Below the pieces are notes generated by a model. The model did not search any database and was not told where the DNA came from. It saw nothing but the letters and a program-made list of their open reading frames with translations. From contig NZ_JAPFGY010000026.1 of NCBI RefSeq assembly GCF_026586795.1, forward strand, positions 1 to 48,998: DNA of 48,998 bases. The letters are read 5' to 3'. This stretch comes from Erythrobacter sp. WG. Its GTDB lineage: Bacteria; Pseudomonadota; Alphaproteobacteria; Sphingomonadales; Sphingomonadaceae. This document shows, piece after piece, positions 7,457-17,248 of this stretch. Position 1 is the first letter of the stretch; each line of letters starts with the position of its first letter. A program made the position numbers and the translations under genes.

Positions 7457-8328
7457 CAGTGGAGTTCGGCGCCCCAGCCGCCCCAGACGTAGACGGCGAC
7501 GAACAGGAACAGCCACACCACGTCGACGAAGTGCCAGTACCACGCGGCCGCTTCGAAGCCGAAGTGCTGGCGCGGGGTGAAGTGGCCGAGATAGGCGCGG
7601 TAGAGGCACACGGCGAGGAAGATCGTGCCGACGATCACGTGGAAGCCGTGGAAGCCGGTCGCCATGTAGAAGGCGCTCGAATAGGTGTTGCCGCCGAAGC
7701 CGAAGGGCGCGCCGGCATATTCGTAGGCCTGGATCGCGCTGAACAGCACGCCGAGCGCAATCGTCGCCCACAGGCCCTGCTTCAGCCCCTCGCGGTCGCC
7801 ATGGATGAGCGCGTGGTGCGCCCAAGTGACGGTGGTGCCCGAGCACAGCAGGATCAGCGTGTTGAGCAGCGGCAGCGAGAACGGATCGAGCACCTGCATC
7901 CCTTCGGGCACGAAGGTCACCGCAGCGACGCTTTCCTGGCCGAACAGGCTGGTCGTCAGCCCCGTCGCCTCGTCATAGGTGAGCGGCGCCGGGAACAGCG
8001 CGAAGTCGAAGAAGCTCCAGAACCAGCCAACGAAGAACATGACTTCGGAGGCGATGAACAGGATCATGCCGTAGCGCATGTGCAGCTGCACCACCGGCGT
8101 GTGATCGCCGCGCTGGGCTTCGATCACGATGTTCTTGAACCACATGAAGAAGGTCGCGATCAGCCCGGCGAGGCCGGCATACATCACGAACCCGGCCGCA
8201 TTGCCGAAGAAATCCGGGTGCATGTACATCACGAGGCCGGACGTGAAGGTCAGCGCCGAGAACGAGCCGACGAGCGGCCAGATATCGGGTTCGAGGATGT
8301 GATAGTCGTGGTTTACCTTGCCAGCCAT
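7456..8328 (-). CDS. ctaE: Cytochrome c oxidase subunit III
   Basis: 290 residues of an integral membrane protein with seven hydrophobic stretches, as in the family. Recognisable parts are the N-terminus KVNHDYHILEPDIWP, the central WFWSFFDFALFP and the C-terminal GFHGFHVIVGTIFL, ending in WHFVDVVWLFLFVAVYVWG. It supports subunit I stability and proton uptake in the aa3 oxidase of the inner membrane. It follows ctaG by 30 bp. Confidence 0.96.
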   Translation of the reverse strand: MAGKVNHDYHILEPDIWPLVGSFSALTFTSGLVMYMHPDFFGNAAGFVMYAGLAGLIATFFMWFKNIVIEAQRGDHTPVVQLHMRYGMILFIASEVMFFVGWFWSFFDFALFPAPLTYDEATGLTTSLFGQESVAAVTFVPEGMQVLDPFSLPLLNTLILLCSGTTVTWAHHALIHGDREGLKQGLWATIALGVLFSAIQAYEYAGAPFGFGGNTYSSAFYMATGFHGFHVIVGTIFLAVCLYRAYLGHFTPRQHFGFEAAAWYWHFVDVVWLFLFVAVYVWGGWGAELH

Positions 8329-8358
8329 GTGGTCGTTCCCGTCCCTGGGTTTAGCGGA

Positions 8359-8958
8359 TCAGTTCGTGCCGGTTGCCGCCGCTGCGAGCGGGGCTTCCGT
8401 GCGGTGGAAAGTGTAGCTCAGCGTGATCTGTTCGACACCCTTCATGTTGGGATCGCGCAGCATCGCCGGATCGACGAAGTAGAGCACCGGCATGGTCACT
8501 TCCTGCCCCGGTGCGAGCGTCTGCTCGGTAAAGCAGAAGCACTGGATCTTGTTGAAATACTTGCCGGCCTGTTCGGGCACGACGTTGAAGGTGGCGGTGC
8601 CGGCGATCGGCCGGTCGGAATCGTTGCGCGCGACGAAGGTCGCGATATCGCGCTCGCCGATGGTCACGGTGTCGGTGGCCTGTGAGGGGCGGAAGCTCCA
8701 CGGCATCCCAGCCTCGGTCGAAGCGTCGAAGCGGATCGAGATTGTCTGCCCCGTCGCCGCAGCGGCGGCCTCGGCCGCTTTGCTTTCGGACGCAATCATG
8801 GTCGTCCCGCCGAAGCCGGTGACCTGGCAGAACAGGCGGTAAAGCGGCACCGAGGCATAGCCCAGCCCCAGCATCGCCGCCGCGCCCGCCAGCGCCATCA
8901 GCCCGACGCGCAGGTTGCGGCGGGCATCGTCACGGGTCACGGGCGGCATCGTCGCCAT
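8359..8958 (-). CDS. ctaG: Cytochrome c oxidase copper chaperone CtaG/Cox11
   Basis: 199 residues. The protein is anchored by one N-terminal membrane segment (about residues 18-36) with the rest in the periplasm. It delivers copper to the Cu(B) site of subunit I. The copper-binding motif is CFC (C140, C142) in KIQCFCFTEQ, and C44 in the juxtamembrane RLFCQVTGFGGT is the third conserved cysteine. The ATG at 8958 overlaps the stop of the preceding 43-residue gene. Confidence 0.94.
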   Translation of the reverse strand: MATMPPVTRDDARRNLRVGLMALAGAAAMLGLGYASVPLYRLFCQVTGFGGTTMIASESKAAEAAAAATGQTISIRFDASTEAGMPWSFRPSQATDTVTIGERDIATFVARNDSDRPIAGTATFNVVPEQAGKYFNKIQCFCFTEQTLAPGQEVTMPVLYFVDPAMLRDPNMKGVEQITLSYTFHRTEAPLAAAATGTN

Positions 8959-9089
8959 CAGTGCTGCGCCCCGATGCGCACGATGGTGATCGCGTAGAAC
9001 AGCACGACGAAGAACACGAGCGTGCCTGCCACCACCCAGTTGCGCGCCTTGCGGCGGCGGATGAATTCGCGCTCCTCCTCGGGCGTCAT
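8958..9089 (-). CDS. 43-residue single-span membrane protein in the ctaB-ctaG gap
   Basis: The protein begins with a very polar [17 protein letters not shown] stretch, followed by one hydrophobic segment (residues 18-38) and a short polar tail. The ATG at 9089 overlaps the ctaB stop (ATGA) and its own stop overlaps the ctaG start, so the gap between the two assembly genes is exactly filled. Small membrane proteins at this place are seen in alphaproteobacterial oxidase clusters. It may be an assembly factor or small subunit, but that is inference. An ATG three codons upstream, inside ctaB, is an alternative start. Confidence 0.75.
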   Translation of the reverse strand: MTPEEEREFIRRRKARNWVVAGTLVFFVVLFYAITIVRIGAQH

Positions 9090-10012
9090 GCAGGCCATCC
9101 CTGATAGGCCGCCACGCGGTCGGCGACGAGCGCGGCGAAGAGCACGAAGAGATAGACGATCGAGAACTTGAACAGCGCCTTTTCGGGCTGCATCGTGTCG
9201 GTCTCCTCGCGCATCCGGGTGAACACCGGAACCGCAAGGATCAGGAACAGCGCGGAGAGCACCACGGCGCACGAGCCGTAGATCCAGCCCGTCCCGCCGA
9301 TCCACCACGGCGCGATGGCGATGGGGGCGAGCAGCACGGTGTAGGCCATGATCTGGCGGCGGGTGGCCTTCTCGCCCGCCACCACCGGCAGCATCGGGAT
9401 GCCGACCTTCGCGTAATCGCTCTGCACGAACAGCGCGAGCGCCCAGAAGTGCGGCGGTGTCCAGAAGAAGATGATCGCGAACAGCAGGATCGGCATCGCG
9501 GTGATTTCGCCCGTCACTGCGACCCAGCCGATCAGCGGCGGGAAGGCGCCCGCGCCGCCGCCGATCACGATGTTCTGCGGGGTGCGCGGCTTCAGCCACA
9601 TGGTGTAGATGACGGCGTAGTAGATGATCGCGCCCAAGAGCAGCGCAGCGGCGAGCCAGCCCACCGCAAGGCCCATCAGCACCACGGACACGCCCGACAG
9701 GAAGATCCCGAAGTCGCGCGCGTCCTCGCGGCGCATCCGCCCGCCGGGGAGCGGCCGGCTCCGGGTGCGCTTCATGCCGGCGTCGATGTCGGCTTCCCAC
9801 CACATGTTGAGCACCGCGGAACCGCCTGCGCCCATCGCGATGGCGAGAATCGCGGTGAAGCCGATGATCGGATGAATGGTGCCCGGCGCCGCGAGCACGC
9901 CGCAGATCGCGGTGAAGATCACCAGCGTCATGACCCGCGGCTTGGTAAGCGCGAAGAAATCGCGCCATTCCGTCGGCATCTGCGCGGCGATCTGGGGTGC
10001 GGTGCTTGCCAT
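9086..10012 (-). CDS. ctaB: Protohaem IX farnesyltransferase (haem O synthase)
   Basis: 308 residues with about eight or nine membrane segments of the UbiA prenyltransferase fold. It converts haem b to haem O for the aa3 oxidase. The aspartate-rich prenyl-diphosphate motif lies at about residues 69-90 ([12 protein letters not shown] then [10 protein letters not shown]). N-terminal [17 protein letters not shown] is also diagnostic. It lies 86 bp downstream of ctaD and is coupled to the small membrane protein gene downstream. Confidence 0.95.
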   Translation of the reverse strand: MASTAPQIAAQMPTEWRDFFALTKPRVMTLVIFTAICGVLAAPGTIHPIIGFTAILAIAMGAGGSAVLNMWWEADIDAGMKRTRSRPLPGGRMRREDARDFGIFLSGVSVVLMGLAVGWLAAALLLGAIIYYAVIYTMWLKPRTPQNIVIGGGAGAFPPLIGWVAVTGEITAMPILLFAIIFFWTPPHFWALALFVQSDYAKVGIPMLPVVAGEKATRRQIMAYTVLLAPIAIAPWWIGGTGWIYGSCAVVLSALFLILAVPVFTRMREETDTMQPEKALFKFSIVYLFVLFAALVADRVAAYQGWPA

Positions 10013-10035
10013 CGTCAGCTCAGGTCCATTGCGAA

Positions 10036-10064
10036 GGAGCGCGACCTGCGATCAGCCGCGCTCC
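10036..10064. other. Hairpin in the ctaD-ctaB gap
   Basis: GGAGCGCG at 10036-10043 pairs with CGCGCTCC at 10057-10064 around a 13-base loop, in the only sizeable gap of the oxidase cluster. It has no T-run. It may stabilise the abundant ctaC-ctaD message or attenuate read-through into the assembly genes. Confidence 0.35.
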
Positions 10065-10098
10065 CTGCGTGTTTGTCATGCCCCCTCGCGGGAGCCGA

Positions 10099-11811
10099 TC
10101 AGGCCGTCGCCGGACGGTGATCGTGATAGTCGTTCGCGTCGGTGATGACCGGCAGCGTTTCGAACTGGTGGTAGGGCGGCGGGCTCGGCAGGGTCCACTC
10201 GAGCGTGGTCGCGCCTTCGCCCCAGGGGTTCGCCTCGGCCTTCTTGCCCGCCAGCAGCGAATAGAGGATGTTGACGAAGAAGAAGATCATCGAACCGGCC
10301 ATGATGTAGTAGCCGTAGGTGCTGATCTGGTGCCAGAAGTGATAGGCCTCCGCATAGTCCGGATAGCGGCGCGGCATCCCCTGCATCCCCAGGAAGTGCT
10401 GCGGGAAGAAGATCACGTTCACGCCGACGAAGAAGGTCCAGAAGTGGATGTGGCTGAGCAGCTCGGAATGCATCCGCCCGCTCATCTTCGGGAACCAGTA
10501 GTAGAAGCCGGCGAACATCGAGAACACCGCGCCCATCGACAGCACGTAGTGGAAATGCGCGACGACGTAGTAGGTGTCGTGCAGGTTGTCGTCGATCCCG
10601 CCATTGGCGAGCACCACGCCGGTGACGCCGCCCACGGTGAACAGGAAGATGAAGCCCAGCGACCAGACCATCGGCGACTTGAAGCTGAGGCTGCCGCCCC
10701 ACATCGTCGCGATCCAGCTGAAGATCTTCACGCCGGTCGGCACCGCGATCACCATGGTCGCGGCGGTGAAGTACATCTTCGTGTTCACGTCGAGGCCCAC
10801 GGTGTACATGTGGTGCGCCCACACGATGAAGCCGACCACGCCGATCAGCACCATGGCGTAGGCCATGCCGAGGTAGCCGAACACCGGCTTGCGGCTGAAG
10901 GTCGCCACGATCTGCGAGATCATGCCGAAGCCCGGCAGGATCATGATGTAGACTTCCGGGTGGCCGAAGAACCAGAACAGGTGCTGGTAGAGCACCGGGT
11001 CGCCGCCGCCCGCCGGGTCGAAGAAGGTCGTGCCGAAGTTGCGGTCGGTCAGCAGCATGGTGATCGCCGCCGCGAGCACGGGGAGCGCGAGCAGCAGCAG
11101 GAAGGCTGTGACCAGCACCGACCACACGAACAGCGGCATCTTGTGCAGGGTCATGCCCGGCGCGCGCATGTTGAAGATGGTGGTGATGAAGTTGGTCGCG
11201 CCCAGGATCGAGCCCGCGCCCGCAAGGTGCAGCGAGAAGATCGCGAAGTCGACCGCCGGGCCGACCGAACCCTTGGTCGAAAGCGGGGCATAAACCGTCC
11301 AGCCGGTGCCCGCGCCGGGCCCGGTGCCGCCGGGGACGAACAGCGAGAACAGGAGGCTGAAGAAGCCCGCGACGGTCAGCCAGAAGCTGACGTTGTTCAT
11401 GCGCGGGAAGGCCATGTCCGGCGCCCCGATCATCAGCGGCACGAACCAGTTGCCAAAGCCGCCGATCATCGCCGGCATGACCATGAAGAACACCATGATC
11501 AAACCGTGCGCGGTGATGAACACGTTCCACATGTGGAGAGCGGTGTTCAGATCATTGCCGCCGCCCATGAACTGGGCCCACCACTGCAGGTACTGGATGC
11601 CCGGCTCTGCCAGCTCGACGCGCATGATGCCCGAAATCGCACCGCCCACGATCCCCGCGATGATCGCGAAGATCAGGTACATCGTGCCGATGTCCTTGTG
11701 GTTGGTCGACATGAACCAGCGGGCGAAGAAGCCCGGCTTGTGGTCGGCATGGTCGTGGGCGTGATGCCCGTCGCCATGATGGATGTCGAAGCCTTCAGCG
11801 GTGGTTGCCAT
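10099..11811 (-). CDS. ctaD: Cytochrome c oxidase subunit I (aa3 type)
   Basis: 570 residues with twelve membrane segments. All key residues are present and happen to fall on the numbers used for the Rhodobacter sphaeroides enzyme. They are H102 and H421 for haem a, H419 for haem a3, and H284, H333 and H334 for Cu(B), with Y288 cross-linked to H284. D132 and E286 mark the D channel and K362 the K channel. It is therefore a type A proton-pumping oxidase. A histidine-rich N-terminal tail ([14 protein letters not shown]) could bind metal. It follows ctaC by 38 bp. Confidence 0.98.
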   Translation of the reverse strand: MATTAEGFDIHHGDGHHAHDHADHKPGFFARWFMSTNHKDIGTMYLIFAIIAGIVGGAISGIMRVELAEPGIQYLQWWAQFMGGGNDLNTALHMWNVFITAHGLIMVFFMVMPAMIGGFGNWFVPLMIGAPDMAFPRMNNVSFWLTVAGFFSLLFSLFVPGGTGPGAGTGWTVYAPLSTKGSVGPAVDFAIFSLHLAGAGSILGATNFITTIFNMRAPGMTLHKMPLFVWSVLVTAFLLLLALPVLAAAITMLLTDRNFGTTFFDPAGGGDPVLYQHLFWFFGHPEVYIMILPGFGMISQIVATFSRKPVFGYLGMAYAMVLIGVVGFIVWAHHMYTVGLDVNTKMYFTAATMVIAVPTGVKIFSWIATMWGGSLSFKSPMVWSLGFIFLFTVGGVTGVVLANGGIDDNLHDTYYVVAHFHYVLSMGAVFSMFAGFYYWFPKMSGRMHSELLSHIHFWTFFVGVNVIFFPQHFLGMQGMPRRYPDYAEAYHFWHQISTYGYYIMAGSMIFFFVNILYSLLAGKKAEANPWGEGATTLEWTLPSPPPYHQFETLPVITDANDYHDHRPATA

Positions 11812-11849
11812 GGTCAGCTACTCTTCTGCGTAAATCTTGGTCGTTCGGA

Positions 11850-12932
11850 TCAGGTGGCGGGCTGCGTTTCGGGCGCGGCCGCCGCGCCGGTCGACGGACC
11901 GGCCTCGACAGGCGCCGCGGTCGGCGCGGCCGGGGCATCGCCAGCACCCGGCATCTCGCCGCCCTGCGCACGCACCCAGGCGGCGAACTGCGCCGGCGGC
12001 AGGGCCTCGACGACGATCGGCATATAGGCGTGACGCGCGCCGCACAGCTCGGAACACTGGCCGTAGTACACGCCCGGCTCCTTAATGGTCAGCATCCGCT
12101 CGTTGAGACGGCCCGGAACCGCGTCCATCTTGAACCACAGCGAGGGCACCGCGAAGGCGTGGATCACGTCGGAGGCGGTGGTCTGGATGCGCAGCGGCAC
12201 GCCGGCGGGCACGACCATGCGGTTATCCACCGCCAGCTGGTGCGGCTCGCCGCGCTTCAGCGCCTCGGCCTCGTCGAGCATGTTCGAGACGACCTCGAAA
12301 TCGCCGTGGTCGGGATAGGAATAGCCCCAGTACCACTGGTAGCCGGTCGCCTTGATCGTCACGGCATCGGCCGGCGCGGGCTCGTACTGGCGGGCGAGCA
12401 GCGTGATCGAGGGCACGGCGATGATGACGAGGATGATCACCGGAACGATCGTCCAGACCACCTCGATCAGCGTGTTGTGCGTGGTGCGCGAGGCGACCGG
12501 ATTGGCCCGGCGGTTGAAGCGCACCGCGACATAGAGCAGCAGGCCGAGCACCAGCAGGCTGATGATGGTGATCACCGGCAGCAGGATCGCATCGTGCATC
12601 CACAGCGCATATTCGCCATTGGCCGAATACTGGTCCTGGAAGGTCAGGCTCTTGATCGCGTCGTCCTCGTAGGCCGTCGGCATCCCCTTGCCCTTGGTCG
12701 GGGCCATCGGGCTGTAGAGCCCCTCGCCCGCCGGCGCGGCGGACGCCTCGGCCGGGGTCAGGTTGCCGGGCAGCGCCTCGGGACCGGGAGCGGTCTGCGC
12801 GCCTTCAACCCGGCCGGCTTCGGCAGCGGTGGTGGCCGGAGCAGCCACGGGAGCCGCGTCCTGCGCGACGACGCTCAGCGGCGCGAACGCCGCGAGCCCG
12901 GCAGCGACGGCTGCCAGGATAGCCTTTTTCAT
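11850..12932 (-). CDS. ctaC: Cytochrome c oxidase subunit II
   Basis: 360 residues. A signal peptide (MKKAILAAVAAGLAAF, cleavage near AQD) is followed by an Ala/Pro-rich segment, two membrane helices and a periplasmic cupredoxin domain. The Cu(A) ligands are in QCSELCGARHAYM: C293, E295, C297, H301 and M304, with the first histidine in VIHAFAVPSLW. The last 30 residues are an Ala/Pro/Thr-rich tail with no known role. I chose the ATG at 12932 because AAAGG lies 9 bases upstream and the signal peptide starts there; an ATG seven codons earlier has no ribosome binding site. It is the first gene of the oxidase cluster. Confidence 0.95.
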   Translation of the reverse strand: MKKAILAAVAAGLAAFAPLSVVAQDAAPVAAPATTAAEAGRVEGAQTAPGPEALPGNLTPAEASAAPAGEGLYSPMAPTKGKGMPTAYEDDAIKSLTFQDQYSANGEYALWMHDAILLPVITIISLLVLGLLLYVAVRFNRRANPVASRTTHNTLIEVVWTIVPVIILVIIAVPSITLLARQYEPAPADAVTIKATGYQWYWGYSYPDHGDFEVVSNMLDEAEALKRGEPHQLAVDNRMVVPAGVPLRIQTTASDVIHAFAVPSLWFKMDAVPGRLNERMLTIKEPGVYYGQCSELCGARHAYMPIVVEALPPAQFAAWVRAQGGEMPGAGDAPAAPTAAPVEAGPSTGAAAAPETQPAT

Positions 12933-13077
12933 ACGGGTGTGCCTTTGACCCATGAGAATGTGTCCAAGTGGTTCGAATCTGGTCCCATACCGCCCGGCGG
13001 CAAGCCCCCTCGAGACCCGCTACAGACAGCAACTGGCCGGCCCCGGGGGCCAGCGTCTTCCTTGCCCTTAGCCGCGC

Positions 13078-13106
13078 TTGCCGGGGGCCTCAAGCGCTTC
13101 TAGGGA
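13078..13106 (+). promoter_or_regulatory. Possible sigma-70-type promoter for pyrE
   Basis: TTGCCG at 13078-13083 and TAGGGA at 13101-13106 are separated by 17 bp and lie about 73 bp upstream of the pyrE ATG, in the 246-bp divergent gap between ctaC and pyrE. The -10 match is weak. Nothing else is evident in this gap. Confidence 0.3.
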
Positions 13107-13178
13107 GAAAATTATGCACCGGCCCATGCCTGCCGCGCAAGCGCGCGCCTTTCCCTATCCCTGTTAAGGAGTTGCTCC

Positions 13179-13760
13179 ATGAATCAGGAGGCCGTTCTGG
13201 CCGAATTCCGGGCCTCGGGCGCCCTACTCGAAGGGCACTTCAAGCTCTCCTCGGGGCGCCATAGCGGGCACTACCTGCAATGCGCGCGGGTGCTGATGAA
13301 CCCCGCCAGAGCCGCCCGGATCGCCGAGGCGGTGGCGGCCGGCATCCCGGCCGAGGTGCGCGCGGGCGTCGACGTGGTGGTCTCTCCGGCGATGGGCGGG
13401 ATCATCATCGGGTACGAGGTCGGCCGGGCGCTGGGCAAGGACGCGCTGTTCCTCGAGCGGCCCGAGGGCACCTTCCACCTGCGCCGCGGCTTCGCACTCG
13501 CGAAGGGCGCGAAGGTGCTGATGGTGGAAGATGTTGTCACAACCGGCCTCTCCAGCCGCGAAGCGATCGCCGCCGTGGCACGGGAGGGCGGCGAGGTGAT
13601 CGCCGAATGCGCGATCATCGACCGCTCCTGCGGGTCGGTCGATCTGGGCGTGCCGTTCTACCCGCTGCTCGCCATCGATTTCCCGACTTACGACGAAAGC
13701 GACATCCCGGCAGAGCTGGCGGCCGTAGAGGTGACGAAACCCGGCAGCCGGAAGGAATGA
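13179..13760 (+). CDS. pyrE: Orotate phosphoribosyltransferase
   Basis: 193 residues, in the usual size range. It joins orotate to PRPP to form OMP in pyrimidine synthesis. The PRPP-binding loop reads [18 protein letters not shown] around residues 110-127, and [19 protein letters not shown] is the second conserved block. The ATG is preceded by AAGGAG 7 bp upstream. It overlaps pdxJ in an ATGA junction and leads a run of six to seven plus-strand genes. Confidence 0.95.
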   Translation: MNQEAVLAEFRASGALLEGHFKLSSGRHSGHYLQCARVLMNPARAARIAEAVAAGIPAEVRAGVDVVVSPAMGGIIIGYEVGRALGKDALFLERPEGTFHLRRGFALAKGAKVLMVEDVVTTGLSSREAIAAVAREGGEVIAECAIIDRSCGSVDLGVPFYPLLAIDFPTYDESDIPAELAAVEVTKPGSRKE

Positions 13761-14512
13761 CTCTGACCCACAATCCCTCCCATCTGCGTCTCGGCGTCAA
13801 CATCGACCATGTCGCCACCATCCGCAACGCGCGCGGCGGCGACCATCCCGATCCGGTGCGCGCGGCGGAGATTGTCGCGGCGGTCGGCGGCGACGGCATT
13901 ACCGCGCACCTGCGCGAAGACCGCCGCCATATCCGCGACGAGGACTTGGCGCGCATTCAGGCGGCGACCGACTTGCCCCTGAATCTCGAAATGGCGGCGA
14001 CCCCCGAAATGCTCGCCATCGCCTTGCGCCACAGGCCCCACGCCGCCTGCATCGTCCCCGAAAAGCGCGAGGAGCGCACCACCGAGGGCGGGCTGGATGC
14101 CGCAGGGCTGCACAACACGCTGGTGCCGATCGTCGATGAACTGCGCGCCGCAGGGATCCGCGTGTCGCTGTTCATCGAGGCCGATGAGCGCCAACTGGAC
14201 GCCGCCCTGCGGCTCGGCGCGCCGGTGGTGGAATTTCACACCGGCGAATATGCCCACGCCTTCCTCGACGGCGACAGCGAGAAGGTGGCGCGCGAATTGA
14301 AGCGCATCGCCGATATGGCGGCGCTGGCAGCGAAGAACGGGATCGAGCCGCACGCCGGCCATGGCCTCACCTTCGACAACGTCCAGCCGATTGCCGCCAT
14401 CCCGCAAATCGCGGAGCTCAATATCGGCCATTACCTGATAGGCGAGGCGGTGTTCGTCGGCCTCGAGACCGCGATCCGCCGGATGCGCGAACTCATGGAC
14501 GACGCGCGGTGA
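13757..14512 (+). CDS. pdxJ: Pyridoxine 5'-phosphate synthase
   Basis: 251 residues, a TIM barrel. It condenses 1-deoxyxylulose 5-phosphate with 3-amino-2-oxopropyl phosphate to give pyridoxine 5'-phosphate. Motifs are [17 protein letters not shown] at the N-terminus, [13 protein letters not shown], a [15 protein letters not shown] block and [11 protein letters not shown] with the late catalytic histidine. The start overlaps the pyrE stop. AcpS lies two genes downstream, a pdxJ-acpS neighbourhood common in proteobacteria. Confidence 0.96.
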   Translation: MTLTHNPSHLRLGVNIDHVATIRNARGGDHPDPVRAAEIVAAVGGDGITAHLREDRRHIRDEDLARIQAATDLPLNLEMAATPEMLAIALRHRPHAACIVPEKREERTTEGGLDAAGLHNTLVPIVDELRAAGIRVSLFIEADERQLDAALRLGAPVVEFHTGEYAHAFLDGDSEKVARELKRIADMAALAAKNGIEPHAGHGLTFDNVQPIAAIPQIAELNIGHYLIGEAVFVGLETAIRRMRELMDDAR

Positions 14513-14793
14513 ACGAGCCGCAGCTCCCCGCCCTCACCGGCGAACAGAAACGCTGGGCCTTCGGCGCCGCCGCGCTGTTCCTGCTGGGGGTCGGCTTTCT
14601 CGGCTTTTCGCTCAGCAACGGGGTGATGCAGGTCTTCGCGGTCGGCTGGGTGGCGCTGATGATCTTCGGCTTCGTCGGCGCGGGCCGCGTCGCCAAGGGC
14701 GACTTCGCGCACCCGCTGTTCAAGAGCCAGGTGATGCTCCACGTCATGGCGCTGGGGCTGCTGGTGGCGGTCATCATCAGGGCGTTCAAATGA
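14509..14793 (+). CDS. Small membrane protein, unknown function
   Basis: 94 residues with three hydrophobic segments (about 17-34, 40-57 and 72-91). It starts at a GTG that overlaps the pdxJ stop (GTGA), and its stop overlaps the acpS start (ATGA), so it is tightly coupled between two well-known genes. I see no catalytic motif and do not recognise the family. Confidence 0.75.
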   Translation: MNEPQLPALTGEQKRWAFGAAALFLLGVGFLGFSLSNGVMQVFAVGWVALMIFGFVGAGRVAKGDFAHPLFKSQVMLHVMALGLLVAVIIRAFK

Positions 14794-15191
14794 TCATCGG
14801 CATGGGCTCCGACCTCTGCAACATCGAGCGGATCGCGAACTCGCTCGCGCGCTACGGCGAGCGCTTCGAGAACCGCGTTTTCACCGAGGTCGAGATCGCC
14901 AAGGCCCGCCGCCGCCCCTTCACCATAGCCGGCACCTACGCCAAGCGCTTCGCCGCCAAGGAGGCGTTCTCCAAGGCGGTCGGCACGGGCTTTCGGCGCG
15001 GCGTCTTCATGAAGGACATCGGCGTCGTCAACGCCCCCTCGGGCGCGCCGACCCTGATGCTCACCGGCGGGGCGGCTTTGCGGCTTGAAGAAATGACGCC
15101 GAAAGGCCATGAGGCGCGCATCCACCTGACCCTCACCGACGATCACCCCTGGGCGCAGGCCTTCGTGATCATCGAAGCCATCCCTCTGTAA
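14790..15191 (+). CDS. acpS: Holo-[acyl-carrier-protein] synthase
   Basis: 133 residues. It transfers 4'-phosphopantetheine from CoA to apo-ACP. The two family motifs are present: [13 protein letters not shown] with the metal-binding D8, and [16 protein letters not shown] with E58. The length is typical of the trimeric AcpS class. It lies 17 bp upstream of lepB. Confidence 0.95.
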   Translation: MIIGMGSDLCNIERIANSLARYGERFENRVFTEVEIAKARRRPFTIAGTYAKRFAAKEAFSKAVGTGFRRGVFMKDIGVVNAPSGAPTLMLTGGAALRLEEMTPKGHEARIHLTLTDDHPWAQAFVIIEAIPL

Positions 15192-15208
15192 GGCGGCCGA
15201 TCCTCCCC

Positions 15209-16081
15209 ATGGCAACCACCGACACCAAGCCCGCCGCCCAGCCTTCCGAGAAGGTCAACTGGCTCGCCGAGATCAGGGGCCTTGCGCTGATGCTGCTGGC
15301 GGTGCTGGCCTTCCACAGCCTCGTTGCCAAGCCCTTCTACATCCCCTCGACCTCGATGATGCCGACCCTGTGGGTGGGCGACCGGCTGGTGGTGAGCAAG
15401 TATCCCTATGGCTGGTCCTGGGCCTCGGCGAGCTTCCACCTGCTGCCGCGCAGCAGCTGGCGCGTGCTGGCGAACACCCCGGAATACGGCGACATCGTGA
15501 TCCCCGTCCACCCCACCCGCGACGAGGACTACATCAAGCGCGTCGTCGCCCTGCCGGGCGACACCATCGAGGTGCGGCGCGGGCAGATCATCCTCAACGG
15601 CACCCCCATCCGCCGCGAGGTCGTGCCCCCGGTGCGCCTGCCCTTCGAGCCCGAGCTCCTGTGCAAGGGCGCGCCGTGCCTGTCCGCCTTCGAGCAATTT
15701 CGCCGCACCGGCCCGGACGGGCGCGACTACTACGATCCGCCGACCTGGCGCGAGACCCTGCCCAATGGCGCGACCTATCTCACCATCGACTACATGGACC
15801 AGCCATTGGACGATTTCGGCCCCTACAAGGTGCCCGCGGACGCCGTCTTTGTGATGGGCGACAACCGCGACCAGAGCGCCGACAGCCGCGCGCCGGCGAT
15901 CGAGAACGGCCTCGGCGGCGCGGTGCCGCTCGCCAATATCGGGGGCCGCGCGGAGTTCATCACCTTCAGCCTCGACGGCTCGACGACCTGGAACCCGGCC
16001 TCGTGGTTCACCTCGATGCGCGGCGACCGGGCCTGGACAACGCTGCGCCCGCCGCTCGCGGAAGGCGCGGCGGCCCGGTAG
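15209..16081 (+). CDS. lepB: Signal peptidase I
   Basis: 290 residues. It cleaves signal peptides of secreted proteins at the outer face of the inner membrane. One N-terminal membrane segment spans about residues 23-40. The catalytic serine is S49 in IPSTSMMPTL and the general-base lysine is K110 in DEDYIKRVVALPGD. The late box VFVMGDNRDQSADSR is intact. An insertion of about 60 residues between the lysine region and the last box is usual for larger proteobacterial enzymes. Confidence 0.96.
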   Translation: MATTDTKPAAQPSEKVNWLAEIRGLALMLLAVLAFHSLVAKPFYIPSTSMMPTLWVGDRLVVSKYPYGWSWASASFHLLPRSSWRVLANTPEYGDIVIPVHPTRDEDYIKRVVALPGDTIEVRRGQIILNGTPIRREVVPPVRLPFEPELLCKGAPCLSAFEQFRRTGPDGRDYYDPPTWRETLPNGATYLTIDYMDQPLDDFGPYKVPADAVFVMGDNRDQSADSRAPAIENGLGGAVPLANIGGRAEFITFSLDGSTTWNPASWFTSMRGDRAWTTLRPPLAEGAAAR

Positions 16082-16096
16082 GGCGGCGAGCGGATC

Positions 16097-17248
16097 ATGG
16101 CCAGGAAATTCCTCTATGTGATCGCCGTGCTGATCGTGCTGGTGATCGGCGGGCGGATCGCCTTCGAGCTGTTCGGCAAGCAGTTCGCCGAAATCGCCCT
16201 CGTGCCCTCGGCCGAATTCGCGCCGGTCAAGCCGCTCGAGGCCAATGCCTACGAGGACAGCGCGCTGTGGTATTCGCGCCCCGGGATCGGCACCTCCGAC
16301 CCGTCGCGCTGGCAGCCGAGTTATGCCGGCACTGGCGGCACCGCCGTCCCCGGCTCGCCCGCGCAGGCGGGCAAGCGCTTCGCGGTGTTCTTCGTCCACC
16401 CCACCAGCTATCTCAGCCGCTCGGCCTGGAACGCCCCGCTCGCAAACGGCGGCGACCCGGAGGCGGAGCGCGTCGCCCGCATCTACCTGCGCGGCATGGC
16501 GAGCGCCTTCAACCCGGCGACCGAAATCTGGGCGCCGCGCTACCGGCAGGCGACGATGGGCGCCTTCCTCACCTCGGCGCCCGAGGGCCGCCAGGCGATC
16601 GATGCCGCCTATGCCGACGTGCGCGAGGCGTTCCGCTACTTCGTCTCGAGCGTCGCGCCCGGCACCCCGATCGTGCTCGCCGGCCATTCGCAGGGCGCGC
16701 TGCACCTGAAGCGCCTGCTCGCCGAGGAGGTCAAGGGCACGCCGCTCGCCCCCCGGCTGGTCGCCGCCTACGTGATCGGCTGGCCGCTCTCGACCCTTCA
16801 CGACCTGCCCGTGATCGGCTTCCCCGCCTGCGACGCGCCCGACCAGGCGGGCTGCCTCATCAGCTGGTCGAGCTTTGCCGAGCCGGCCGATCCGTCGCTG
16901 GTGCTGGGTGCCTATGGCAGCACCCCTGCGCTCGACGGGAAGGCGCCGGGCAATGATCCGATGCTGTGCACCAACCCGCTGACCGGCCGGATCGGCGGCT
17001 CCGCCCCGGCGAGCGCCAATCTCGGCACGCTGGTGCCCGACGACAGCATGGCGAAGGGCGAGCTTGTCCCCGATCTCGTGCCGGCGCGCTGCGACGAGCG
17101 CGGGCTGCTGCTGATCGGCCCCCCGCCGGAGATGGGCTCCTACGTGCTGCCCGGGAACAACTACCATGTCTACGACGTGCCCCTGTTCTGGGCGAACACC
17201 CGGGCCGACGTGATCCGCCGGGTGGATGCATGGACGCCGGCCCGCTGA
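16097..17248 (+). CDS. DUF3089 alpha/beta-hydrolase-like protein
   Basis: 383 residues with an N-terminal membrane anchor or signal (residues 5-24). The nucleophile elbow is GHSQG in IVLAGHSQGALHLKRLL, as in lipases and esterases. VFFVHPTSYLS is the likely oxyanion strand. The late conserved segment GNNYHVYDVPLFWANTR contains a likely catalytic histidine. It belongs to the DUF3089 family; the substrate is unknown. The protein probably faces the periplasm, which fits its place behind lepB. Confidence 0.85.
   Translation: MARKFLYVIAVLIVLVIGGRIAFELFGKQFAEIALVPSAEFAPVKPLEANAYEDSALWYSRPGIGTSDPSRWQPSYAGTGGTAVPGSPAQAGKRFAVFFVHPTSYLSRSAWNAPLANGGDPEAERVARIYLRGMASAFNPATEIWAPRYRQATMGAFLTSAPEGRQAIDAAYADVREAFRYFVSSVAPGTPIVLAGHSQGALHLKRLLAEEVKGTPLAPRLVAAYVIGWPLSTLHDLPVIGFPACDAPDQAGCLISWSSFAEPADPSLVLGAYGSTPALDGKAPGNDPMLCTNPLTGRIGGSAPASANLGTLVPDDSMAKGELVPDLVPARCDERGLLLIGPPPEMGSYVLPGNNYHVYDVPLFWANTRADVIRRVDAWTPAR

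Noticed and set aside
9997..12027. A 676-codon plus-strand frame opposite ctaD and ctaC.
   Set aside because: It is His/Asp/Arg-rich antisense translation of highly conserved oxidase genes, with no domain and no ribosome binding site in context.
12954..13178. A promoter search for the cytochrome oxidase cluster in the divergent ctaC-pyrE gap.
   Set aside because: A TTGCCG on the minus strand has no acceptable -10 hexamer at the right spacing, and no FNR, EcfG or other known box was seen.
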